This document shows positions 44,730-54,769 of a stretch of 64,000 bases of DNA, piece after piece. The stretch lies in contig JANXBJ010000010.1 of NCBI GenBank assembly GCA_025057645.1, positions 34,207 through 98,206 on the forward strand. Direction: 5' to 3'. A program made the position numbers and the translations under genes. How positions within the stretch are numbered: position 1 is the stretch's first letter; the number at the start of each line of letters is the position of its first letter. This DNA comes from Anaerolineales bacterium (GTDB lineage Bacteria > Chloroflexota > Anaerolineae > Anaerolineales > UBA4823). The notes under the pieces are model-generated. The model had not been told where the DNA came from. It saw only the letters and a program-made list of their open reading frames with translations, and did no database searches.

Positions 44730-46346
44730 CTAGGGCATTCCTGCCTCAAGGTGACTTGTCGCCACGGCTTTATCCGATGCGGTGATGGTCATGCCATTGC
44801 GCTTTAGGTAGCCTAGATAAGCGCGGGGGCCATTATATGCAACCCAGCCCTCGAGGTTGAAGGCCAGCACTCCCTCGGCGAGGATCCATTCCCCGTTATA
44901 TCTACGAGCAACATGGATGTGGGTGCCTGTCGAAGTTCCTCCCTCACAGGAGGGGTGCCCAATCGGGTCGCCCGCTTTGACCTTTGTGCCTAGGGGCACT
45001 CGATCGGCGGTGCTAATATGGAGATAGTAAATCGCCCAACCGGTGCGATCATCTGCATCCTCGTCTAAATCCAGTGTAAGTTCGCCCCAGTCCACGTGGG
45101 TCACTATGCCATCGGTAACCGCAGTGACCCACTGGTCGCTGGGGATGCATCCTGAAGCCACCGATGGGGGAGCAAAGTCAAGGGCAGCGAAGGGCTGCCC
45201 GCTGCCCCACGGGCTGTGTGGCCCGCCGGTGTAGGCCCAAGTCTCGCCTGGCAAAAAGGGTAGGCGCAGCGGGGGTTGTTCCAAGCTCCCGGGGATGTGC
45301 GGTTCGTCCCCCAGCCAAGGGTCACCGAAGAGCTGTTGATAGGTCCGGGAAAAGCCCTCGGGGCTGACTGCTTGACGGTAGGCCTCGTCCTCGAGCAAAG
45401 CATTGAAGTAATGGTGCAAAGCAGCGGTTGCGGCGTTGAGCCACGGGTCGAAGCGTTCTTCGCGCCCGTCTTCGAACTCTAACCCCAATAATTGACCCGC
45501 ACGAAACGCGTAGTAGCCGTTATTGAGCAGGTTAGCAGTCCAGCTCAACTGAGAGTATAACCCTTTCCGATTGGGGTTGGCATAGCCAAGCGGGTACATT
45601 AGATCGGCGGGGCTGGGTTCAGGATTGGTGAGAGCGGCCGAGTGGTATTCTAGAAGCGCCAGCAGCAGCATCGGACTGATGCTGTAGTGCCGGGCGACGT
45701 AATCGATAATCTCGGCTGCCGAGCGCATAGACCGGGCAGCGTACTCCTGATACCCGTTCAGCCAACCCGGATGTTGGGCAAGAAATGTCGCTGTGTCGAA
45801 GACCTTTGCGCGCGGCCCGTTGACGAACACGCTATCGGGAAGGATTTTGTAGGGACTTCCCCATAAAGGGGAGTAATAAACAGGAATCTTCATCGGCATT
45901 CCCGGCGGCATGGTGGTTGCAGAATGAGGGATAAAGGGATTGGCTTCCAAGATCTCTTCAACGCTGGTGTTGAAGCGCAGAGCCAAGAGCGGCAGGGTGT
46001 CTCCGCTCTGTGCGGTGTAATCCACCAGTTCGCCGGGGAGATAAACCGGGCGCGTTGGCAGCGGAGTAGCCTGCGGAGTTGGGGTGAGCTCCGATTCTTG
46101 CGCAAAGGCGGGCAGGGGCTGCAGGTGATCCGAGCTTGGCATAGGAAAGTTACAGGCAGAGAGGAGCAGCGCTAAGAGGATCAGCCCCCAGAATCGGGGT
46201 GCCCTCTCCCATAGGGAAATAAGCCGAGGAGTAGAGCACTCCCTCGACCTGAGGGGAGTGAGTTGGTAGGCTGACCCTGCCCTCCGCCGAGAGAAGTGGA
46301 GTCTCCGGTGTCGATGTGGATGTCGATCGAGCGAGCTTTCCGACAT
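44730..46346 (-). CDS. LysM plus lytic-transglycosylase-like plus M23 lipoprotein (copy 1)
   Basis: One of three tandem paralogues. Lipobox LALLLSAC; then a Pro/Thr linker, a LysM domain (VDYTAQSGDTLPLLALRFNT), a helical region with ISPMLLLALLEYHS, and a C-terminal M23 peptidase domain: the GPH...LDF pair and GTHIHVAR provide zinc ligands. LysM binds peptidoglycan and M23 cuts peptide cross-links. The true start is uncertain: the longest frame reaches 46508 and overlaps copy 2, and the signal peptide core begins well inside. The ATG at 46346 is a compromise. Confidence 0.72.
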   Translation of the reverse strand: MSESSLDRHPHRHRRLHFSRRRAGSAYQLTPLRSRECSTPRLISLWERAPRFWGLILLALLLSACNFPMPSSDHLQPLPAFAQESELTPTPQATPLPTRPVYLPGELVDYTAQSGDTLPLLALRFNTSVEEILEANPFIPHSATTMPPGMPMKIPVYYSPLWGSPYKILPDSVFVNGPRAKVFDTATFLAQHPGWLNGYQEYAARSMRSAAEIIDYVARHYSISPMLLLALLEYHSAALTNPEPSPADLMYPLGYANPNRKGLYSQLSWTANLLNNGYYAFRAGQLLGLEFEDGREERFDPWLNAATAALHHYFNALLEDEAYRQAVSPEGFSRTYQQLFGDPWLGDEPHIPGSLEQPPLRLPFLPGETWAYTGGPHSPWGSGQPFAALDFAPPSVASGCIPSDQWVTAVTDGIVTHVDWGELTLDLDEDADDRTGWAIYYLHISTADRVPLGTKVKAGDPIGHPSCEGGTSTGTHIHVARRYNGEWILAEGVLAFNLEGWVAYNGPRAYLGYLKRNGMTITASDKAVATSHLEAGMP

Positions 46347-46452
46347 AGTGGACTGTAGGGTTGAATGAGGACCGAATTGCCGGTTTTGGTTAAGTAGCTC
46401 TTGAGAGGCTCTCCACCGGCCCGGGCGATCCGACCATCCAGCTTGAAAGGAG

Positions 46453-48048
46453 TTATTCCCTTTGTAGGTCGGCATCGGTGAGCATAATAAGCGACTTGCG
46501 CGAGGCATTGGTGTTGGCTTCTACAACTTGATCGCCGCGAATCAGGAAACCCTCGTAGGCTTCTTCTCCAGCTACAGCAATCCAACCGCTGAGGTTGAAC
46601 GGTACCGGCCCGTCGGCGGCGATCCACTCGCCGTTGAACTTTCGTGCGATGTGAACGTGCGTACCGGTAGCGATCCCGCCTTCGCAAGAGGGGTGGCCCA
46701 GGCGGTCACCGCGCGCCACCCAGGTTCCGACCGGAACACTGTCCTCTGAGGACACGTGCAAATAGACCAACGCCCAGCCGGTTTGCTCCTTGCCATCCCC
46801 ATCTAAATCCAAGACCACAATGCCTCGCTCAGAGCGCACCACTAGGCCGGCTGCTGAAGCCGTCACCCAAGCACCTGAGACCACACATCCGGGCTCTGAG
46901 GAGGGTGGGGCAAAATCCAAGGCGGCGTAAGAGCCATCTCGCTCCCATGCACCGTGGGGCCCTCCGGTAAAACTCCAGACCTGATTGGGTTCGAAGGGGA
47001 GACTGAGTGGAGGCTGTTCTAGGCCGGGGGGATATAGTGGTTCGACCGCAGCCGCCCGTTCCCAGGGATCGCCGAACATTTGACGGTAGAACGCCGGAAA
47101 GCCAGTTTGAGGGTCGACTGCTTTGAGCCAACCTTGGCTATCGTGAATTTGGGCAAAATAATATAATAGAGCCACACTGCCGGCGTTCAGATCGGGCGCC
47201 AAGCGCGCCCTGTAGCGGTCCTTGAGGAAGGTGAGTTCGGTCAAGCGTCCTTCTCGCCATCCATAATAACCGATCGAAAGTTGGTTAACCGCCCAGATAA
47301 GTTGGTGATATAAGGCGGGTTGGATAGGATTCACATGCCCCATAGGGTAGAGCAATCGATCGGCCTCGCTTGGCTGGCCAGTGACCCAGCCGCTTTGATA
47401 CTCCAGCAGAGCGAGCAGCAGACGAGGGTTGATTGAGTTTTCGAGTGCCACCCGCTGCACAACCTGTGCACCGCTGACAGTACCGGTGCTTTTCATCCAC
47501 TCCTTATAAGAACGTAATTTCCCCGAGGTCTGGGCTATGTAGGCTTCTATGTCGAAGTCGGCTGCTGAGGGGGAATAAACCAGCTCACTGTCGGGCAGAA
47601 TCTGCTCCGAGCGAGTGGTGTTTGCCAGCCGGCGGGGGATCACCAAGAGCTGCCCTGGCTGTAACAGCCCCCTTTCGGGCAAGGGGTCAGGCGAGGTTAT
47701 TTCGTCCACCGAGACGCCAAAACGCACTGCCACGACTGGCAGGGTATCTCCCGCTTGAGCGTTGTAGAGGATTGGCAGGGGAGCAGAGGTCTCGGTGGGT
47801 AGGGTCGTGACCGGGATTGTTGTGGGTAGGGCCGGTGCGCCCCCGCCGATCCCAGCCGGCTCTGGGGTGGCGGTTGGGGAGGGTAAGAAGGCGTAGGTAG
47901 GGGGCAAGGTGCCAGCAAAAATGGCGAGCTCCTCCGGCAAAGTAGGCAAGGCCTGAGGAGCAATGAAGTAAGGGCTGCTGAGACAGGCTAAGTGACTAAG
48001 CCCGATGGCACTGATCAGGATGGACCGCAACCGCAGGCTTAACTTCAT
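46453..48048 (-). CDS. LysM plus lytic-transglycosylase-like plus M23 lipoprotein (copy 2)
   Basis: 531 residues. Lipobox SHLAC; long Pro/Thr/Ala linker; LysM (ILYNAQAGDTLPVVAVRFGV); helical region NPRLLLALLEYQSGWV, where the Glu lies where SLT domains have their catalytic Glu; then M23-type motifs (GPHGAWE, ALDFAP, GTHVHIAR). The ATG at 48048 overlaps the stop of copy 3 by ATGA, confirming the start and operon. C-terminal tail SWIAVAGEEAYEGFLIRG-like is shared among all three. Confidence 0.85.
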   Translation of the reverse strand: MKLSLRLRSILISAIGLSHLACLSSPYFIAPQALPTLPEELAIFAGTLPPTYAFLPSPTATPEPAGIGGGAPALPTTIPVTTLPTETSAPLPILYNAQAGDTLPVVAVRFGVSVDEITSPDPLPERGLLQPGQLLVIPRRLANTTRSEQILPDSELVYSPSAADFDIEAYIAQTSGKLRSYKEWMKSTGTVSGAQVVQRVALENSINPRLLLALLEYQSGWVTGQPSEADRLLYPMGHVNPIQPALYHQLIWAVNQLSIGYYGWREGRLTELTFLKDRYRARLAPDLNAGSVALLYYFAQIHDSQGWLKAVDPQTGFPAFYRQMFGDPWERAAAVEPLYPPGLEQPPLSLPFEPNQVWSFTGGPHGAWERDGSYAALDFAPPSSEPGCVVSGAWVTASAAGLVVRSERGIVVLDLDGDGKEQTGWALVYLHVSSEDSVPVGTWVARGDRLGHPSCEGGIATGTHVHIARKFNGEWIAADGPVPFNLSGWIAVAGEEAYEGFLIRGDQVVEANTNASRKSLIMLTDADLQRE

Positions 48049-49589
48049 CGGCTGATCCGATTCTTCTTCGAGCGTCCGGCATAGGCTTCGATTTCAACGC
48101 CATCGCGGCGCAAGAAGCCGTCGTAGGCAACCCCGGTGCCGGCCGAAACCCAGCCATCCAACACAAAAGGAAGGTCCTGATCGGCGGGAATCCATTCCCC
48201 ATGGTATTTGCGGGCGATGTGCACATGAGTCCCACTGGCTAACCCACCCTCGCACGAAGGGTGGCCGATGCGCTCCCCCGCTTTCAGGTGAACCCCGGCA
48301 TTGACGCGATCGCGGCTTTCGATGTGCATGTAGAGGAGCGCCCAACCGGTCTGTTCAAAGCCGTCTGCTGGAGAACTCGGGGGATAGTGCACGTCTTGGA
48401 TCACAACGCCTTCGCCGACCCGCACAATAGGGCCATCAGCCATAGCCACTACCCATTCGTCCGAGGGGACACAGCCTACGGCTTCTCGATCCGGGGCGAA
48501 ATCCAACGCCCCCCACGCAGACCCGCTGTCCCAAGCGCCATGAGGCCCTCCGGTGAAAACCCACTTGACGCCGACCTCGAACGGCAGTTGAAGAGGGGGT
48601 TGGTAAAGCCCCGGTGGGAGGAGAGGCTCGATGGCATAGTCGAAGGGATAACCGAACAGTTGCTGGTAAGTGGCAAAAAGCCCTTTTTCTGAAACCGCTT
48701 GTTGCCAGCTTTCTAAGGGGTAAAGCTGGGCAAACAGATGCTGCACTGCTGCCGTGCCGGCATTGATGGTGGGGTCGATCTGCAAACTGGTGCCGTCAAC
48801 CAAGTTCCACAGCGCCAAGCCGTTCACCCGCCAGAGGTAATAGCCTCGGTTGAGTTGATTGGCTGCCCAAGTTAATTGGCGGTAAAGGCCTTTTCGCTCT
48901 TCGTTAACCAACCCTATCGGGTAGGTGCGCTGTTCTTTGGTAGGCTCGGGGTTGCTTAACCAGCCGCCTTGGTACTCCAGCAGAGCCAAGAGCAGACGGG
49001 GGTTGACTGAGTAGTCCTGAGCAACGCGTTGGAGGATCTCGGCAGCAGTTTTCTTTTGATCGTTGATTTCCTCCGAGTAGCGAGCGATATAGCCCGGTTG
49101 CTGAGCCACAAACGCAGCCACGTCAAAAGCAATGGTCATTGGGCCGTAAACTAATTCAGAGTCGGGGATGATCTTGAACGCAGGCGAGATTCCCTGGGGC
49201 GTTGGCCGGGGGATGATCAGCTCCTGTCCCACTTCGAGCCGGTCGGGATTGTTTAGTTGGTTCGCAGCGATCAATTGTTCGAGGGGCAAATTGTAAGCTA
49301 GGGCGATCTCCCCCAAAGTGTCGCCCGGCTTCACAGTGTAGCGTTCCTCTTCAGTCCGCAAGGGGGGTAGATCATGAGGGGGATCTGGAGTAGGGGTATA
49401 GCGCGGAGCGCCGGGCGGGCGTGTTGGTGGTAGGAAGGAAAAGGGCGTTGGTTGGCCCAAGAGATCAGCAGAGTCGGGCGCAATCCAATTAGGCCTACCG
49501 GGTAGCACGCTGCGCGCGCAAGCCAAACCCACAAAGAGAAACACGCCACACCACAACCAGGTTATCCAACAGTATTGACGCAGTTGCAT
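48045..49589 (-). CDS. LysM plus lytic-transglycosylase-like plus M23 lipoprotein (copy 3)
   Basis: 514 residues. Lipobox LFVGLAC, Pro-rich linker, LysM (RYTVKPGDTLGEIALAYNLP), helical SLT-like region VNPRLLLALLEYQGGW, then M23 (GPHGAWD, ALDFAP, GTHVHIARK). Good AGAGG ribosome-binding site before the ATG at 49589. First gene of the trio and probably the one nearest the promoter. Together they may give a family of wall-remodelling enzymes with slightly different specificity. Confidence 0.87.
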   Translation of the reverse strand: MQLRQYCWITWLWCGVFLFVGLACARSVLPGRPNWIAPDSADLLGQPTPFSFLPPTRPPGAPRYTPTPDPPHDLPPLRTEEERYTVKPGDTLGEIALAYNLPLEQLIAANQLNNPDRLEVGQELIIPRPTPQGISPAFKIIPDSELVYGPMTIAFDVAAFVAQQPGYIARYSEEINDQKKTAAEILQRVAQDYSVNPRLLLALLEYQGGWLSNPEPTKEQRTYPIGLVNEERKGLYRQLTWAANQLNRGYYLWRVNGLALWNLVDGTSLQIDPTINAGTAAVQHLFAQLYPLESWQQAVSEKGLFATYQQLFGYPFDYAIEPLLPPGLYQPPLQLPFEVGVKWVFTGGPHGAWDSGSAWGALDFAPDREAVGCVPSDEWVVAMADGPIVRVGEGVVIQDVHYPPSSPADGFEQTGWALLYMHIESRDRVNAGVHLKAGERIGHPSCEGGLASGTHVHIARKYHGEWIPADQDLPFVLDGWVSAGTGVAYDGFLRRDGVEIEAYAGRSKKNRISR

Positions 49590-49676
49590 TGAGGCCTCTA
49601 GTGGATTTTACCTCAAAGTAATGCCGCATAGATGAATTTCCCCGTTCGGTATGCAGTCAGAAAAGCCTACAAACCC

Positions 49677-49704
49677 TTGTCAAATCCGAGAAGGTTGGTA
49701 TAAT
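49677..49704 (+). promoter_or_regulatory. Promoter of the histidine operon
   Basis: TTGTCA (49677-49682), 16-base spacer, TATAAT (49699-49704). Predicted start near 49711, five bases before the leader peptide's ATG, so its mRNA would be nearly leaderless. Confidence 0.7.
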
Positions 49705-49715
49705 TTTGTATCGAA

Positions 49716-49790
49716 ATGGCTGAGCTTTACTTCCACGCCCACCATCACGGCATTTCCCCGCTGGCCGGGTGGCTTTGGCGCGTGGGGTAA
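49716..49790 (+). CDS. hisL: His leader peptide (24 aa)
   Basis: Short open frame that starts MAELYFHAHHHG, with four His in five codons (CAC GCC CAC CAT CAC), and ends in TAA at 49790. Such runs let the ribosome stall when charged tRNA-His is scarce. It lies between the operon promoter and a terminator hairpin, with no Shine-Dalgarno sequence visible. It is the regulatory peptide of a transcription attenuator, as in enteric his operons. Confidence 0.78.
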   Translation: MAELYFHAHHHGISPLAGWLWRVG

Positions 49791-49825
49791 TCGAACCATC
49801 AACTCGACCCTCGTTTAGCAATAAT

Positions 49826-49852
49826 GCCCCCGGTCAACAGCCGGGGCTTTTT
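49826..49852 (+). terminator. Attenuator terminator upstream of hisG
   Basis: CCCCGG - TCAACAG - CCGGGG hairpin with an outer C bulge, followed by TTTTT. Upstream G/C-rich segments around 49763-49785 (GGCCGGG and GTGGGG) could pair with its 5' arm to form an antiterminator; the alternative fold is not proven by eye. Confidence 0.75.
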
Positions 49853-49880
49853 ATCTTAAGAGGATTTTGAGGAAACACAT

Positions 49881-50879
49881 ATGAGTAATCCCAGCCCGAT
49901 TCGATTGGCCTTGCCTTCCAGCGGACGCCTAGAACCGTTGGCACTGGAGTTCCTCAGCCAAGCTGGCCTACCGGTCTTCAAGCCCAATCCGCGCCAGTAT
50001 CAAGCCGCGATCCCCGCTCTGCCGGGATTGAACGTCATCTTTCAGCGCGCCGGCGACATTGTGGTCAGTGTGCGCCAGGGGAGTGTTGCCTTCGGCATCA
50101 CCGGCTTGGACGCGGTTGAGGAAAAGCAGGGTGAGGACGGCGAAGTGCTGGTCTTGCACGACCGCCTCGGTTTTGGGCAGTGTGCGCTGAAGTTAGCTGT
50201 TCCGGAAAGTTGGAGCGATGTCGTTGACCTTTCTTCTTTGCGCTGTAAAGCAAAGCAACTTGGTCATCCCTTGCGTGTGGCGACCAAGTTCCCTGTGCTA
50301 ACCGGGCGCTTTCTCCAAAGCCACGGTATCCCCCATACCCTGATCGCTGCCGAAGGTACGCTGGAAGCCGCCCCCAACATCGGCTATGCCGATCTGATCG
50401 CCGATCTGGTCTCTTCCGGGCAGACCTTGCAGGATAACCGCCTCCGCCCCCTCGTTGACGGCGAAATTTTGCGCTCCGAAGCCGCGCTGATCGCCAACCG
50501 CAAGGCCTTGAAGGAGAATCCGGCCGTGTTAGAGATGGGACGCCAGCTATTGGAATACATCGAGGCCCACCTGCGCGCTAAGGAGAACTTGCTGGTAATC
50601 GCCAATGTGCGCGGCGAGGGCCCAGAGCAAATCGCCCAGGCGATGTTCACCAAGCGAGTGATCAGCGGATTACAAGGACCGACTATTGCCCCGGTGGTGG
50701 TGCGCAATAAGGCACAAAGCTGGTATTCGGTGACCATTGTGGTACGCCGTGATCAGCTCAGCCAAGCCATTGCCGAGCTGCGTTCCATTGGCGGCAGTGG
50801 AATCATCGTTACCCCGGTGACCTATATTTTTGAGGAAGAGCCGCCGCGCTACAAGGCAATGTTAGCTGCGTTGCGGTAG
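49881..50879 (+). CDS. hisG: ATP phosphoribosyltransferase (long form)
   Basis: Catalyses the first step of histidine synthesis (ATP plus PRPP to PR-ATP). The N-terminal catalytic part begins LALPSSGRLEPLALEFLSQA; a late GYADLIADLVSSG is the PRPP-binding type; residues about 255-332 form the ACT-like allosteric domain of the long form (GGSGIIVTPVTYIFEEE), which confers feedback inhibition by histidine. Length 332. The ATG at 49881 has GAGGAAA. It is the first gene of a tight operon. Confidence 0.93.
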   Translation: MSNPSPIRLALPSSGRLEPLALEFLSQAGLPVFKPNPRQYQAAIPALPGLNVIFQRAGDIVVSVRQGSVAFGITGLDAVEEKQGEDGEVLVLHDRLGFGQCALKLAVPESWSDVVDLSSLRCKAKQLGHPLRVATKFPVLTGRFLQSHGIPHTLIAAEGTLEAAPNIGYADLIADLVSSGQTLQDNRLRPLVDGEILRSEAALIANRKALKENPAVLEMGRQLLEYIEAHLRAKENLLVIANVRGEGPEQIAQAMFTKRVISGLQGPTIAPVVVRNKAQSWYSVTIVVRRDQLSQAIAELRSIGGSGIIVTPVTYIFEEEPPRYKAMLAALR

Positions 50880-50931
50880 GCGGTTCAGGGTCGTCAAGTG
50901 AACCATTTGTAGTATAAAAAGGAGACCAACG

Positions 50932-52044
50932 GTGCAAGTTCGTAAGCATATCGAAACCCTGCCCCCCTACACTCCCATCGAACCCTTTGAGGTGCTCTCG
51001 GCACGCCTCGGCCGTCCCCCGGAGAAGATTATCAAGTTAGACGCAAACGAGAACCCCTACGGACCTCTTCCGGCAGTGCGCCAAGCCCTTGCCGATCTGC
51101 CCTTCCTTCACATTTATCCCGACCCCGAGAGCCGTACCTTGCGTAAGGCAATTTCTGAATTCATCGGCGTGCCGGCGGAGAACATCTTGGCCGGCGCCGG
51201 CGCCGATGAGCTGATCGACTTGCTGATGCGCGTCTTTTTGGAGCCGGGTGATAGCATTATGGTTTGTCCGCCCACCTTTGGGATGTACCACTTTGACGGA
51301 CGGCTGAACAACGCTGAAGTCATCGAAGTTTCGCGCAAGGATGATTTTTCTCTCGATCTCCCTGCTCTGCGCCAAGCGGTGCAGCATGAACGCCCTAAAT
51401 TGCTCTTTCTGGCCACACCTAACAACCCGGATGGTTCAATGCCCACTGCGGACGAATTAGAGCAAGTCTTGGAACTGCCCGTGCTGGTCGTCCTAGACGA
51501 AGCCTACATTGAGTTCGCCGATCCCTGTGGAGAGTTGGGGCGCAGCATCAGCCGCATCGGTGAGGTGCTACAACGGCGCAATTTGGTCGTCCTGCGCACC
51601 TTTAGTAAACTTGCTGCCTTGGCCGGACTACGTGTCGGCTACGGGGTCTTCCCCGATTGGCTGATGCCCATCCTGTGGAAGGCCAAGCAGCCTTATAATG
51701 TCAACGTCGCCGCAACCGCCGCAGCGTTGGCTGCGCTCGGCCACCCTGAGCAAATGAAAGAGGTGGTAAGGCGTATAATCGCCGAGCGAGAACGGATGGC
51801 CGAGGCTCTTTCTCGTTATCCCTTCTTCTCCCTCTATCCCTCGCAGGCAAACTACCTCCTGATGCGGGTGCGAGGGGTTGAGGCAGCAGAGCTGAAGAAG
51901 CGATTAATGATGGAGTACGGCATTTTGGTGCGCTATTTTAGTACACCACGCCTACACGATTGCCTCCGCATTAGTGTGGGCAGGCCGCAGGATACCGAGG
52001 CATTGCTGGGGGCGCTAGACCGGGTGGCCGAGGAGGTTGCCTAA
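50932..52044 (+). CDS. hisC: Histidinol-phosphate aminotransferase
   Basis: PLP enzyme converting imidazole-acetol phosphate to histidinol phosphate. The fold-type I features are visible: [11 protein letters not shown] near the N-terminus, [20 protein letters not shown], and the PLP-lysine region [16 protein letters not shown] (Lys). Length 370. The start is GTG at 50932 after a 52-bp gap with AAGGAG upstream. The stop overlaps hisB's start by one base. Confidence 0.93.
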   Translation: MQVRKHIETLPPYTPIEPFEVLSARLGRPPEKIIKLDANENPYGPLPAVRQALADLPFLHIYPDPESRTLRKAISEFIGVPAENILAGAGADELIDLLMRVFLEPGDSIMVCPPTFGMYHFDGRLNNAEVIEVSRKDDFSLDLPALRQAVQHERPKLLFLATPNNPDGSMPTADELEQVLELPVLVVLDEAYIEFADPCGELGRSISRIGEVLQRRNLVVLRTFSKLAALAGLRVGYGVFPDWLMPILWKAKQPYNVNVAATAAALAALGHPEQMKEVVRRIIAERERMAEALSRYPFFSLYPSQANYLLMRVRGVEAAELKKRLMMEYGILVRYFSTPRLHDCLRISVGRPQDTEALLGALDRVAEEVA

Positions 52045-52634
52045 TGCGAACGGCTGAATTTTCCCGCAAAACCGCCGAGACGGAGGTCTCAATTGCACTC
52101 AACTTGGATGGCCTGGGCAGGGCGGAGATCGACACCGGCTTGGGCTTTCTTGATCACCTGCTGCACAATTTTGCCCTGCATGGATTGTTCGATTTACGCC
52201 TGCAAGCCCGAGGCGACTTGTATGTTGACCCCCATCATACAGTGGAGGATGTCGCTCTCGTGCTCGGTAGCGCCTTTGACCGCGCTCTGGGCGAGCGCAA
52301 AGGCATCGTGCGCATGGGGGATTGTTTCACCCCTATGGATGAGAGCTTGGCTCATGTCGTGGTGGATCTCTCCGGCCGCCCTTATTGCGTTATTCAAGCC
52401 GAGTGGCGAACCCCGGTTGTCGGTCAAATTCCCACTAGTTTGCTGACCCACTTTCTCGAGTCGTTTGCCGTCATGGCGCGCTGCAATCTACATGCCAGGG
52501 TTCTTTACGGGCGCGATGACCATCACCAAGCCGAAGCATTGTTCAAGGCCCTCGCCCGTGCCTTGGAGAAAGCCACTCGCCTGGACCCGCGCCGCGCCGA
52601 GTGCATTCCCTCCACCAAAGGGAGCTTGGGATGA
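52044..52634 (+). CDS. hisB: Imidazoleglycerol-phosphate dehydratase
   Basis: 196-residue dehydratase with the paired metal-binding histidine motifs: [25 protein letters not shown] and a C-terminal [15 protein letters not shown] ends the protein as usual. It has no histidinol phosphatase domain, unlike the bifunctional enteric HisB. It follows hisC and overlaps hisH by ATGA. Confidence 0.93.
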   Translation: MRTAEFSRKTAETEVSIALNLDGLGRAEIDTGLGFLDHLLHNFALHGLFDLRLQARGDLYVDPHHTVEDVALVLGSAFDRALGERKGIVRMGDCFTPMDESLAHVVVDLSGRPYCVIQAEWRTPVVGQIPTSLLTHFLESFAVMARCNLHARVLYGRDDHHQAEALFKALARALEKATRLDPRRAECIPSTKGSLG

Positions 52635-53257
52635 ACGCATTTAGACGTCTCTTGCTTCTAGACGTTGGTACGGGCAACCTACGGTCGGTGCAAAAAGCTT
52701 TGGAAGCGGTGGGTGCAGAGGTGTGGCGTAGCAACTCGTGGCGTGATTTATCTGAGTATCCCAAAATTGTCTTGCCCGGTGTCGGCGCTTTTGGCGATTT
52801 TATGCATCGCTTGCGCAGTCTGGGGCTAGAGCAGCCTCTGCGTCAGGCTCTTGAGCGCGGCGCTGCTTTGCTGGGGATCTGTGTCGGGATGCAGGCTTTG
52901 TTTGAGTCCAGCGAAGAGATGGGTTTTCATATCGGCTTGGGGTTGCTCAAAGGAAAAGTGGTGCGCTTTCCGCAGTCTCCTTGGCTTAAGGTGCCCCATA
53001 CGGGCTGGAATGAGTTGATCGTGCGGCGAGAGCATTTTCTCCTCGCTGGTTTGCCCGAACAGCCTTTTGCATACTTCAACCACTCCTACTACTGTATTCC
53101 TGAAGAAGAAAGAAAGTGTGTCGCTGCAACCGACCATGAGGTGACTTTTGCCAGTGTGGTGGCGCAAGGCAACCTGTGCGGGGTGCAGTTTCATCCCGAA
53201 AAGAGCCAAAAGGTGGGGCTGAAAATCTTGCAAAATTTTGTGGAATGCCGTCTATGA
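52631..53257 (+). CDS. hisH: Imidazole glycerol phosphate synthase glutaminase subunit
   Basis: Class I glutamine amidotransferase, 208 residues from the ATG at 52631. [19 protein letters not shown] at the N-terminus, catalytic Cys in [10 protein letters not shown], and the His-Glu pair in VQFHPEKS. It supplies ammonia to HisF. The ATG overlaps hisB's stop; the longer frame to 52601 is not used. Confidence 0.93.
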   Translation: MNAFRRLLLLDVGTGNLRSVQKALEAVGAEVWRSNSWRDLSEYPKIVLPGVGAFGDFMHRLRSLGLEQPLRQALERGAALLGICVGMQALFESSEEMGFHIGLGLLKGKVVRFPQSPWLKVPHTGWNELIVRREHFLLAGLPEQPFAYFNHSYYCIPEEERKCVAATDHEVTFASVVAQGNLCGVQFHPEKSQKVGLKILQNFVECRL

Positions 53258-54000
53258 GGAAGTTTACTATCTACCCTGCCATAGATCTGCACAACGGGCG
53301 TGTAGTGCGTTTGCAGCAGGGAGACCCGCGCCGTATGACTGTTTATCACGATGACCCGATTGCCACCGCCGAGCGATGGGTTGCCGCCGGAGCGCGCTGG
53401 TTGCATATCGTCAACCTGGACGGTGCTTTCGGTGAAGAGGGGCGAGGCAACCAGCTCATCTTAGAAGCCATCTGTCATGCGCTTGAGGGAACCGGTGCTC
53501 AAATCCAGCTCGGCGGTGGCTTGCGCTCTTTGATAGATATCGAGCGGGCTTTTGAACGAGGAGTGAGCCGTGTGGTTTTGGGGACCTTAGCCCTAGAGGA
53601 GCCGGCAAAGCTGCAGGAAGCGGTCCGGCGTTTTGGTGGCCATCGGATTGCCGTGGCGTTGGATGTGAAAGGGAGGGAGGTTGCCATACGCGGTTGGCAG
53701 GAGAGCAGCCGCATCGATGCCTGGCTGGCTATCCGTCAGATGATCAAGAGCGGTGTGCGGATATTGGTTTACACTGATATTTCTCGCGATGGAATGGGCA
53801 GCGGTTTGAACTTAGAGCTTGCTCGTCAAATTTTAGACAATCCCGGAATTGAATTGATCCTTTCCGGGGGCGTCAACAGCTTGGATGACCTGTGCGCTGC
53901 GAAACGGATCGGAGCTGCTGGAGCGATTATCGGAAAGGCCCTCTACGATGGGCGAATCGACTTAGAAGCTGCCCTACACATCTTGGAGGAGACATGTTAA
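53254..54000 (+). CDS. hisA: ProFAR isomerase
   Basis: Beta/alpha barrel isomerase with [17 protein letters not shown] (catalytic Asp at the end of beta 1), GGGLRSL, and late [10 protein letters not shown] with the second catalytic Asp. 248 residues from the ATG at 53254, in an ATGA overlap with hisH. Catalyses the Amadori rearrangement feeding HisF. Confidence 0.93.
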   Translation: MRKFTIYPAIDLHNGRVVRLQQGDPRRMTVYHDDPIATAERWVAAGARWLHIVNLDGAFGEEGRGNQLILEAICHALEGTGAQIQLGGGLRSLIDIERAFERGVSRVVLGTLALEEPAKLQEAVRRFGGHRIAVALDVKGREVAIRGWQESSRIDAWLAIRQMIKSGVRILVYTDISRDGMGSGLNLELARQILDNPGIELILSGGVNSLDDLCAAKRIGAAGAIIGKALYDGRIDLEAALHILEETC

Positions 54001-54761
54001 CCAAACGCATCATCCCCTGCTTGGACATTCGTGACGGTCGCACGGTGAAGGGCGTGCGCTTTGTTAACCTGCGTGATGCCGGCGACCCGTTGGAACAGGC
54101 CCGCGCCTATGAAGAGCAAGGCGCTGACGAACTAGTCTTCTTGGATATTTCGGCGACGCCACGGGGCAAGCAAACCACCTTGGAGCTCGTGCGCCGTGTG
54201 GCAGACCGGGTCTTTATGCCTTTGACTGTTGGGGGTGGGGTGCGCACAGTGGAAGACATCCGCAATCTGCTTCTGGCCGGGGCAGACAAGGTGAGCATCA
54301 ATACCGCTGCCGTGCGCAATCCACAAATTTTGGAAGAAGGAGCGCTGCGCTTTGGCTCGCAGTGCATCGTCCTTGCCATTGATGCCCGCCGCCGGAAGGA
54401 TAGCTGCGGCTGGCAGGTGGTGGTGGTCAGTGGTACGACGCCCACCGATTTGGACGCTCTCGAGTGGGCACAGCGCGGGGTGGAACTCGGCGCTGGTGAG
54501 ATTCTCCTGACCAGCATGGACACCGACGGCACCTTGAACGGCTACGATATCGAGCTAACGCGCACTGTCGCCCAAGCCGTATCGGTTCCGGTGATCGCTT
54601 CGGGGGGCGCCGGCAAGCCAGAACACTTCGTCAGGGTGTTTCAAGAGGGGTTGGCTGACGCCGCCTTAGCCGCTTCAGTATTTCATGACGGAGTGCTGCG
54701 CATTCCCGAACTTAAGGCTTTCTTGAGCGAACAGGGCATTCCGGTTCGCATCCAAGGATAA
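53994..54761 (+). CDS. hisF: Imidazole glycerol phosphate synthase cyclase subunit
   Basis: Barrel paralogous to His[19 protein letters not shown] (catalytic Asp11), DISATPRGK, and AIDARR with the second Asp, then LTSMDTDGT. 255 residues from the ATG at 53994, overlapping hisA by 7 bp (ATGTTAA). It works with HisH, making imidazole glycerol phosphate and AICAR. Confidence 0.94.
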   Translation: MLTKRIIPCLDIRDGRTVKGVRFVNLRDAGDPLEQARAYEEQGADELVFLDISATPRGKQTTLELVRRVADRVFMPLTVGGGVRTVEDIRNLLLAGADKVSINTAAVRNPQILEEGALRFGSQCIVLAIDARRRKDSCGWQVVVVSGTTPTDLDALEWAQRGVELGAGEILLTSMDTDGTLNGYDIELTRTVAQAVSVPVIASGGAGKPEHFVRVFQEGLADAALAASVFHDGVLRIPELKAFLSEQGIPVRIQG

Positions 54762-54769
54762 GGCGTAGG

